Origin: Lentzea waywayandensis
GTDB lineage: Bacteria > Actinomycetota > Actinomycetes > Mycobacteriales > Pseudonocardiaceae
Reading direction: 5' to 3'
DNA length: 64,000 nucleotides
NCBI RefSeq assembly: GCF_900115955.1
Contig: NZ_FOYL01000015.1
Location: forward strand, 1 to 64,000
The notes beneath the pieces were generated by a model that ran no database searches, was not told where the DNA came from, and saw nothing but the letters and a program-made list of their open reading frames with translations. Made by a program: the position numbers and the translations under genes. Below are positions 58,578-64,000 of this stretch, piece after piece; the stretch's first letter is position 1, and each line of letters opens with the position of its first letter.

Positions 58578-59525
58578 CTACTCCCTGGCGCCGACAGGGG
58601 CGGGCAACGCGTCCAGTTCCGCCAGCTCGTCCGCAGTGAGCACGAGTTCGGCCGCCGCCGCGTTCTCCTTGAGATAGCGGTAGGTCTTCGTTCCGGGAAT
58701 GGGGATCACGTGGTCTCCCTGGGCGAGCAGCCATGCCAGTGCGACCTGGGCGGACGTGCCGCCGTGCCGTTCACCGATCTTGCGGACCGTCTCGACCAGG
58801 TGGGCGTTCGCGTCCAGCGCGTCCTCGGCGAACCGCGGCATCTCGGCGCGGAAGTCTCCGTCGGCGAGGTCGGCGGGCTTGGCGTAGCGGCCGGCCAGCA
58901 GCCCGCCGCCGATCGGCGAGTGGCAGAGGAAGGCGATTCCCTCTGCCGCGCAATGGGGCACCACGTCGCCGAGGAACTCCCGGGTGAAGAGCGAGAGTTC
59001 GGACTGCACCGCAGCCACGGGGTGAATCGCCTGTGCGCGCTTGACCTCGTCGAGGGTCATCTCGGAAATGCCGATGGCCCTTGCCTTTCCGGCGGTGACC
59101 AGGTCAGCGAGCGCACCCCAGCTCTCCTCGACCGGCACCTCGGGATCGACCCGGTGCAGGAAGTAGACGTCGACGTGGTCGGCGCGCAGGCGGCGCAGGC
59201 TCGCGTCCAGTGCGGAGCGCAGGTACTCCGGGCGCCCGTTGAGCGTGAAGTCCGCGCCGTCGAACCGAACCCCGCCCTTGGTGGACAGCACGGCTTCGTC
59301 GCGCCGGCCTTGCAGCGCACGGCCGACGAGTTCTTCGTTGGTGAAAGGACCGTAGACGTCGGCCGTGTCGATGAGCGTGACGCCGAGGTCCAGCGCCTCG
59401 CGGATGACGCGAGCCGAGGTCTCGTCGTCGCGATTTCCCGGATCGTAGGCGAAGGACATGCCCATCGTGCCCAGCCCGATGCGGCCGCAAACCGGCCCAC
59501 CGGCCCCCAAGGTAGTGGTAAGCAT
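58578..59525 (-). CDS. Aldo/keto reductase
   Basis: A 315-residue AKR with the catalytic tetrad visible: Asp and Tyr in LIDTADVYGPFTNEELVGRA, Lys in LSTKGGVRF, His in VYFLHRVDP. The NADPH-binding end has GDHVIPIPGTKTYRYLKENA. These enzymes reduce aldehydes and ketones. It could act on an aldehyde released by the A-T-reductase NRPS, but it is separated from that operon by 8 kb and may be unrelated general metabolism. Confidence 0.9.
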   Translation of the reverse strand: MLTTTLGAGGPVCGRIGLGTMGMSFAYDPGNRDDETSARVIREALDLGVTLIDTADVYGPFTNEELVGRALQGRRDEAVLSTKGGVRFDGADFTLNGRPEYLRSALDASLRRLRADHVDVYFLHRVDPEVPVEESWGALADLVTAGKARAIGISEMTLDEVKRAQAIHPVAAVQSELSLFTREFLGDVVPHCAAEGIAFLCHSPIGGGLLAGRYAKPADLADGDFRAEMPRFAEDALDANAHLVETVRKIGERHGGTSAQVALAWLLAQGDHVIPIPGTKTYRYLKENAAAAELVLTADELAELDALPAPVGARE

Positions 59526-59668
59526 GACGTCATCCTAGGGGCCTGGCCCGGAACCTGGTCGGCTCTTTCGGCTGTCAAGAGGAACACCTTCCGTTTCCGT
59601 ACACCGTCCAATCAGGACGATCGAAGCTGGGGATCTACTGTGACACTTCGCGCGATCGGCACACCCGC

Positions 59669-61228
59669 ATGACCGCCACCTCCACGGGGCCTGCCGTCAC
59701 GGCCGCCGAGGACCAGAAGCTCAAGCGGCACCTGGGATTCTGGAGCCTCACCGGGGTGGCGTTCGGCGGCATCATCGGCTCCGGCTGGCTCTTCGGCTCG
59801 TTCTACGGCGCGCAGGCGGCGGGCCCGGCCGCCGTGTTCTCCTGGATCATTGGCGGTGCAGCGCTCACGCTCGTCGCGCTCGTGCTCGTCGAACTCGGTG
59901 CGGGCTCACCGGAGGCGGGCGGCCTGGTGCGCTGGCCATTGCTGTCCAACGGACCGCTCGCGGGAACGCTGATCGGCTGGGCGATGCTGCTGGCGGTGTC
60001 GAGCACCCTGGCGGCGCAGGCATCCGCCATCATGCAGTACTCGAACCGGTACCTGCCCGGCGTGTTCGGCGAGGACGGGCTGACGCTGCGCGGCAAGGCG
60101 TTCGGCGCGGTCCTCCTGCTGGCGCTGGTGGTGCTGAACTGGTTCGGTGTCAGGCTCTTCGCCCGGTTGAACCTGCTCGTCACGTCCATCAAGGTGTTCG
60201 TGCCGGTGCTGACGATCGTGGCGTTGCTCCTGTCGAGCCTGAACCCCGGCAACATCGAGGCAGGCGGCGGGTTCGCGCCGTTCGGCTGGCCTGCCGTGCT
60301 GACCGCGATCGCGAGCGCGGGCATCATCTACGGCCTGGACGGCTTCGCGGCCCCGATCGAGCTCTCCGCGGAGGCCCGCAACCCGCGCCGCGACATCCCT
60401 CGCGCAGTCCTGACCGCCATCGGCCTGTCGATGCTGATGCACGTGGTGCTGCAGCTGACGTTCGTGCTGGCCGTCCCCACTGATCAGCTCGCCGGCGGCT
60501 GGCAGGGCCTGAACTTCAGCTCGCCGTTCGGTGAGCTCGCGATCCTGCTGAACCTCAGCTGGCTGGCCACCGTCGTCTACGCCGACGCGGTGTTCTCCCC
60601 GTCGGGCTCGACGTTCGTGATCGTCGCGGCCGGCGGCCGGGAAACCTACGCGGTGGCCAAGAACAAGGCCCTGCCACGGCGCTTCGCCCACGTGAGCGCA
60701 CAGGCCGGTGTGCCGCGCAACGCCATGGCGCTGAACTTCGTGCTCGCGATGGTGTTCCTGCTGCCCTCGAGCGGCTGGCAGCAGATCATCGGCGTGGTCG
60801 GCGTGCTCGCGGTGCTGACCTACTCGTTGTGCACGGTGGCGGCGGGCACCTTCATGGTGGCCTCACCGGAGCGGTTGGCGGGGTGGGTGCGAGGGCTGCG
60901 CTGGATCGCGCCGACCGGGTTCATCGTGGGCTCCGAACTCATCTACTGGGGGTCGTGGCCGAACCTGCGGATCGCACTGCCGCTGCTGATGGTGGCGGCC
61001 GTGCTGTTCGCGGTGCTGCGCCGCCGCGACCTGGATCTGGCGGCCGAACTCCGCACCGGCACGTGGCTCATCTGCTACCTGGCGTGGCTGCTGGCGATCT
61101 CCGGTGTCGGCAGCTTCGGCGGTGCCGGGTGGATCGCCGCACCGTGGGACACCGTGCTGGTCGCGGTGGGCAGCCTGCTGACGTACCGGTGGGGAGTGCG
61201 GTCGGGCGTGGCGTACCTGCGCCGCTGA
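59669..61228 (+). CDS. APC superfamily amino acid permease
   Basis: A 519-residue membrane protein with about 12 to 14 helices. The conserved first-helix signature is SLTGVAFGGIIGSGWLFGSF and the following loop FYGAQAAGPAAVFSWIIGG; IYGLDGFAAPIELSAEARNP matches the helix-6 to loop region of amino acid/polyamine antiporters. Amino acid uptake or exchange is likely. It stands alone between the aldo/keto reductase gene (divergent) and IS copy 2. Confidence 0.88.
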   Translation: MTATSTGPAVTAAEDQKLKRHLGFWSLTGVAFGGIIGSGWLFGSFYGAQAAGPAAVFSWIIGGAALTLVALVLVELGAGSPEAGGLVRWPLLSNGPLAGTLIGWAMLLAVSSTLAAQASAIMQYSNRYLPGVFGEDGLTLRGKAFGAVLLLALVVLNWFGVRLFARLNLLVTSIKVFVPVLTIVALLLSSLNPGNIEAGGGFAPFGWPAVLTAIASAGIIYGLDGFAAPIELSAEARNPRRDIPRAVLTAIGLSMLMHVVLQLTFVLAVPTDQLAGGWQGLNFSSPFGELAILLNLSWLATVVYADAVFSPSGSTFVIVAAGGRETYAVAKNKALPRRFAHVSAQAGVPRNAMALNFVLAMVFLLPSSGWQQIIGVVGVLAVLTYSLCTVAAGTFMVASPERLAGWVRGLRWIAPTGFIVGSELIYWGSWPNLRIALPLLMVAAVLFAVLRRRDLDLAAELRTGTWLICYLAWLLAISGVGSFGGAGWIAAPWDTVLVAVGSLLTYRWGVRSGVAYLRR

Positions 61229-61394
61229 CGTCGTGGCGGGTGCGTGGACCCCGCGCACCCGCGCCATGTGGTTCTAGCTGTTGTCGATCACCAGACTGGC
61301 GGGCGGCGGGACCGCACTTGGCGAAGCAGAGGCGCTGGCCTTCCGGTGACTCGTGGAACCACGACGTGGGTCACCGCGTCAGCATCCAGAGCGC

Positions 61395-61413
61395 GTGCCG
61401 CTCGAAAGTCATC
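61395..61413 (+). repeat. Left terminal inverted repeat of IS copy 2, one base short
   Basis: GTGCCGCTCGAAAGTCATC: the A-run has three A instead of four, so it does not pair perfectly with the right end. Confidence 0.88.
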
Positions 61414-61459
61414 ACCGCAGCGCGGCAGCGCATCTCTCCCAGGCTGACAGCATGCTCAG

Positions 61460-62542
61460 GTGATCGTGTCCTTGCTGTACAAGGTGACTGGGAAGTTGCT
61501 GTCCGCCGCGTCGGTGCTGTTCCGCGGCGAGGTGGAGAAGGACGCGCAGCTTCTCGTGCAGCGGCACGAAAATGCCGTGCTCCGCCGACAGTTGACTGGC
61601 CAGATCCGTTACGAGCCAGCAGACCGATTCTGGTTTGCCACGCTATCCAGGCTGATACCTCGTTCGCGCTGGCGCGAGATCTTCCCAGTCACGCCCGGCA
61701 CGGTGCTGGGCTGGCATCGCAGGTTCATCGCCTGGAAGTGGGACTACTCCGCACGACGACGCATCGGACGCCCGCCCACCCGAGCAGCGATCAAGGTACT
61801 TGTGCTCCGGCTCGCCAAACAGAATCCGCGGCAGGGGCATCGACGGATCCAAGGCGAGCTGGCCCGACTCGGCCACCCAATCGCCGCCTCAACCGTCTGG
61901 AAGATCTTGAACGCAGCGGACAGCGACCCAGCACCACGCCGATCCGGCCCGACCTGGCTCGAGTTCCTCGCCGCCCAGGCTGAGGGCATCATCGCGGCGG
62001 ACTTCTTCCATGTCGACACCGCGCTCGGCAGACGCCTGTACGCGTTGGCGTTCCTAGAGCATGACACCAGGCGCCTGCACATCACCGGCGTCACCACCCA
62101 CCCGACGGAGGCCTGGACCGTGCAACAGGCGAGGAACCTCTCCGACGGCCTTGGAACACGGATAGAGTCCCTGCGCTTCCTGTTGCGTGACTGCGACGAC
62201 AAGTACGGCGAGGTGTTCGACACCGTCTTCGAAGCCGAGGAACTACGTGTGATCAAGAGTGCGCCGCGAGCACCCCGGATGAATGCCCACTGCGAACGCA
62301 TCATCGGCACCATCCGGCGCGAGGTCCTCGACCACATCCTCATCACCGAAGAAGCCCATGCGCGTCAAGTTCTTGCCGCCTACGAAATCCACTACAACAA
62401 GCACCGGCCGCATCAGGCCCGCTGCCAGCTACCGCCCGAAGCTCAAGAGCAACCCGCCGCCGTACATGACCGCAAGACCCGCAAGCCGCTACGCACCCGG
62501 ATCCTCGGGGGACTCATCAACGAATACAGACACGCCGCATGA
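61460..62542 (+). CDS. IS transposase, copy 2 (integrase-core type)
   Basis: A 360-residue transposase. It starts GTG 61460 (IVSLLYKVTGKLLSAASVLF), then QLLVQRHENAVLRRQLTGQI, FPVTPGTVLGWHRRFIAWKW and HRRIQGELARLGHPIAAS. The rve catalytic core has FFHVDTALGRRLYALAFLEH (first Asp), LLRDCDDKYGEVFD (second Asp region; copy 1 has RDRDGKY, so Arg-to-Cys and Gly-to-Asp changes here) and NAHCERIIGTIRREVLDH (Glu). The frame is complete where copy 1 has a one-base deletion. Whether the RDCDDKY change affects activity is unclear. Confidence 0.9.
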   Translation: MIVSLLYKVTGKLLSAASVLFRGEVEKDAQLLVQRHENAVLRRQLTGQIRYEPADRFWFATLSRLIPRSRWREIFPVTPGTVLGWHRRFIAWKWDYSARRRIGRPPTRAAIKVLVLRLAKQNPRQGHRRIQGELARLGHPIAASTVWKILNAADSDPAPRRSGPTWLEFLAAQAEGIIAADFFHVDTALGRRLYALAFLEHDTRRLHITGVTTHPTEAWTVQQARNLSDGLGTRIESLRFLLRDCDDKYGEVFDTVFEAEELRVIKSAPRAPRMNAHCERIIGTIRREVLDHILITEEAHARQVLAAYEIHYNKHRPHQARCQLPPEAQEQPAAVHDRKTRKPLRTRILGGLINEYRHAA

Positions 62543-62550
62543 CGTGCAGC

Positions 62551-62570
62551 GATGACTTTTCGAGCGGCAC
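62551..62570 (-). repeat. Right terminal inverted repeat of IS copy 2
   Basis: GATGACTTTTCGAGCGGCAC, identical to the right end of copy 1. Confidence 0.92.
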
Positions 62571-62617
62571 ACGAGTCGCCGGGTTCTCCGACTCCATGCC
62601 GTGACGACCTCACCACC

Positions 62618-62815
62618 ATGCTGTACACGCCGGCGCAGGCCGCAGAGATGTTGTCCGTGAAGGAGAGCTGGCTACGCCGCAAAGCGGGCCGTCGCGCAAT
62701 ACCGTGCACGATCATCGGCAAGCATCTGCGGTTCTCGCTCGCGGACCTCAGAGGCATCGCCGACGGCGGTGCGCAGGCCGTGCATCCCGCACGAGGACGA
62801 CCTCGTTCCCGCTGA
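62618..62815 (+). CDS. Excisionase-like helix-turn-helix protein
   Basis: A 65-residue MerR/excisionase-type DNA-binding protein: LYTPAQAAEMLSVKESWLRR, then GRRAIPCTIIGKHLRFSLAD. These are the hallmarks of the Xis proteins that sit just upstream of integrase genes in actinomycete integrative elements. It lies 90 bases before the integrase gene and is followed by a hairpin terminator. It would direct excision, but the integrase beside it is broken. The right IS end is only 47 bases upstream. Confidence 0.85.
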   Translation: MLYTPAQAAEMLSVKESWLRRKAGRRAIPCTIIGKHLRFSLADLRGIADGGAQAVHPARGRPRSR

Positions 62816-62825
62816 TCAGCGTCTT

Positions 62826-62853
62826 GAGGGCAAGCACGGAAGCGCTTGCCCTC
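62826..62853 (+). terminator. Hairpin terminator after the excisionase-like gene
   Basis: GAGGGCAAGC (62826-62835) and GCTTGCCCTC (62844-62853): a perfect 10-bp stem with an eight-base loop. Confidence 0.75.
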
Positions 62854-62877
62854 TTGCGTACACAATGCGTCCATATG

Positions 62878-62897
62878 CCCGTCAAACGTTTGACGGG
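62878..62897. promoter_or_regulatory. Perfect 20-bp palindrome before the integrase gene
   Basis: CCCGTCAAACGTTTGACGGG is fully self-complementary. Its last bases run into the GGGAGG ribosome binding site of the integrase gene (ATG 62905). A dimeric repressor bound here would block both transcription and translation of the integrase. Confidence 0.7.
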
Positions 62898-62904
62898 AGG
62901 AAAG

Positions 62905-64000
62905 ATGGCCTGGGTAGAGAAACACGGCAAAGGCTGGCGCGTCCGCTACTGGAAAGACGACGGATCCCTCGGCTCCATCCCCGGCTTCCCCACCAAGAAG
63001 GCGGCCACAGACCACTCCGACACCATGGAGGCCGACCAACGCCGCGGCACCTGGATCGACCCCGCCGCCGGGAAACCTGTCCCTCGCGGAGTGGACCGTC
63101 GACTGGCTCGACGCACTCGACGTCTCACGCAATACCGAGACCCAGTACCGCAGCCTGCTCAACAATCACATCCTGCCCCGCTGGGGCGAGACCTCACTTG
63201 CAGATCGCGGTGGCCGCGTGGGCCAAGAAGGTCCGAGCATCCGGCTACGCCGCCACCACAGTGCAGACGATGATGAAGATCCTGTCGATGCTCCTCGCCG
63301 ACGCCGCCGACGAGAAACTCATCGCCGCCAACCCCATACGACCCCGACGACGCGGCAGGCGTCAACGCACCAAGATGCGCGAGCGCATGTGGGCCACACC
63401 CGAAGAAGCGTTGCGTCTCGCAGACAACGCGGCACTACTTCTTGGCCCCTGGGCCGCGATCCTCATCGCCACGGCCGCGTGGACCGGAGCGCGATGGGGC
63501 GAACTCACCGGACTCCAACGCACCAACATCCACCTCGACGACGGATGCTTCGAGATCGACCCCGACATCGGCGCCCTGCACGAGATCAACGGCCACTTCG
63601 AACTCGGCCCACCCAAGACCGCCGAGTCCGCCCGCACGATCACCCTCCCGCCGTTCCTGATCGACCTGCTACGCGTCCTGCTCGACAGCCACGACCATCC
63701 ACACGCGTTCGTCTCCGCCGAAGGCGAGTACCTGCGCCGTTCCAACTTCGGACGTCGCGCCATGCGCCCCGCTGCCGACGGCAACCTCAACCGCAAAGCC
63801 CCGCCCGTCTGGATTCAACCCGTCAAACCCGGCCTGACTTTCCACGGCCTGCGACACAGCCACAAGACCTGGATGATCGCCGAGGGCGTCCCCGAAATCG
63901 CCCAAGCCGCCCGCCTCGGCCACACCCTCGAAGACAAGATGCAGAAGGTCTAGTCACACATCGCCGCCGAAGTCGAACAACGCCTTCTCCATGGCCTGCA
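62905..64000 (+). pseudogene. Tyrosine integrase broken by two frameshifts and a stop codon (continues past window)
   Basis: Frame one (62905 to about 63075) has the arm-binding N-terminus (WVEKHGKGWRVRYWKDDGSL, FPTKKAATDH). Frame two (about 63074-63200) has the core-binding domain (LSLAEWTVDWLDALDVSRNT, HILPRWGETSLAD). Frame three (from about 63200) has the rest and the catalytic domain: TAAWTGARWGELTGLQ (first Arg), HGLRHSHKTWMIAEG (His-x-x-Arg) and AARLGHTLEDKM. At 63951 a TAG interrupts KMQKV-SHIAAEVEQR, which continues in frame to the window end, so a Tyr codon has probably mutated. Three lesions make an active enzyme very unlikely. Family: phage/AICE-type tyrosine recombinase. Confidence 0.88.

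Larger units (their letters stand above)
61395..62570 (+). mobile_element. Insertion sequence, copy 2 (1176 bp)
   Basis: A second copy of the element at 11367, in the same orientation. The right end is identical (GATGACTTTTCGAGCGGCAC, 62551-62570). The left end GTGCCGCTCGAAAGTCATC (61395-61413) lacks one A compared with the perfect repeat. The two copies differ throughout at scattered positions, so they are not a very recent duplication. Target-site duplication is not evident. The transposase frame is intact in this copy. Confidence 0.92.

Overview
The window is high-GC DNA with GTG, TTG and probable CTG starts, strong GGAGG-type ribosome binding sites, many ATGA/GTGA start-stop overlaps, Sec and Tat secreted hydrolases and long biosynthetic operons. 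This fits a filamentous actinomycete. Pseudonocardiales (Lentzea, Saccharothrix or Amycolatopsis type) is my guess; the sequence does not settle the genus.

Layout. 1-5.2 kb: the 3' part of an xdhC gene, a small AT-richer secreted protein, a second copy of the xdhC 3' end, then a graveyard of decayed mobile and accessory genes (IS transposase, two tyrosine-recombinase remnants, a TOPRIM-like remnant, a PxKF-type secreted protein remnant) with one intact KTSC-domain gene. 5.2-10.9 kb: a compact six-gene operon encoding a DoxX-like membrane protein, a PrnB-like haem enzyme, a PhzS-like flavin monooxygenase, a ketosynthase without an acyltransferase, a KAS III and an acyl carrier protein. 11.4-12.5 kb: an IS element. 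12.9-33.5 kb: a block bounded by two direct repeats of a tRNA-Pro 3' half. It holds secreted antifungal-type proteins (thaumatin-like protein, GH128, GH19, I36 inhibitor, expansin-like), regulators, an arabinofuranosidase/sulfatase pair, a D,D-peptidase-like protein, and an aromatic-ring degradation operon with LysR and MFS genes.

34.2-57.9 kb is a nonribosomal peptide gene cluster with three transcription blocks. One minus-strand cassette (MbtH-A-T, P450, type II thioesterase) matches the NikP1/NikQ/NikP2 logic for making a beta-hydroxylated amino acid. A second, eight-gene minus-strand operon encodes A-T-C and A-T-reductase NRPSs, a SAM enzyme, a CmlA-type diiron beta-hydroxylase, an ATP-grasp ligase, a TauD-type oxygenase, a chloramphenicol-phosphotransferase-like kinase and an MFS exporter. 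This recalls chloramphenicol biosynthesis and resistance but has an extra module. A third, plus-strand block has two VioC/AsnO-like oxygenases, an argininosuccinate-synthase-like enzyme and a cyclase-family hydrolase. A 2-hydroxyacid dehydrogenase and another ATP-grasp gene lie between. The predicted product is a reductively released, beta-hydroxylated acyl-amino-acid scaffold; its structure cannot be read from sequence alone.

57.9-64 kb: HAD hydrolase, aldo-keto reductase, APC permease, a second copy of the same IS in the same orientation, an excisionase-like gene, and a tyrosine integrase broken by two frameshifts and a stop. The two IS copies bracket about 50 kb, and integrase relics lie at both ends, so much of the window looks like accessory DNA assembled by several integrations.
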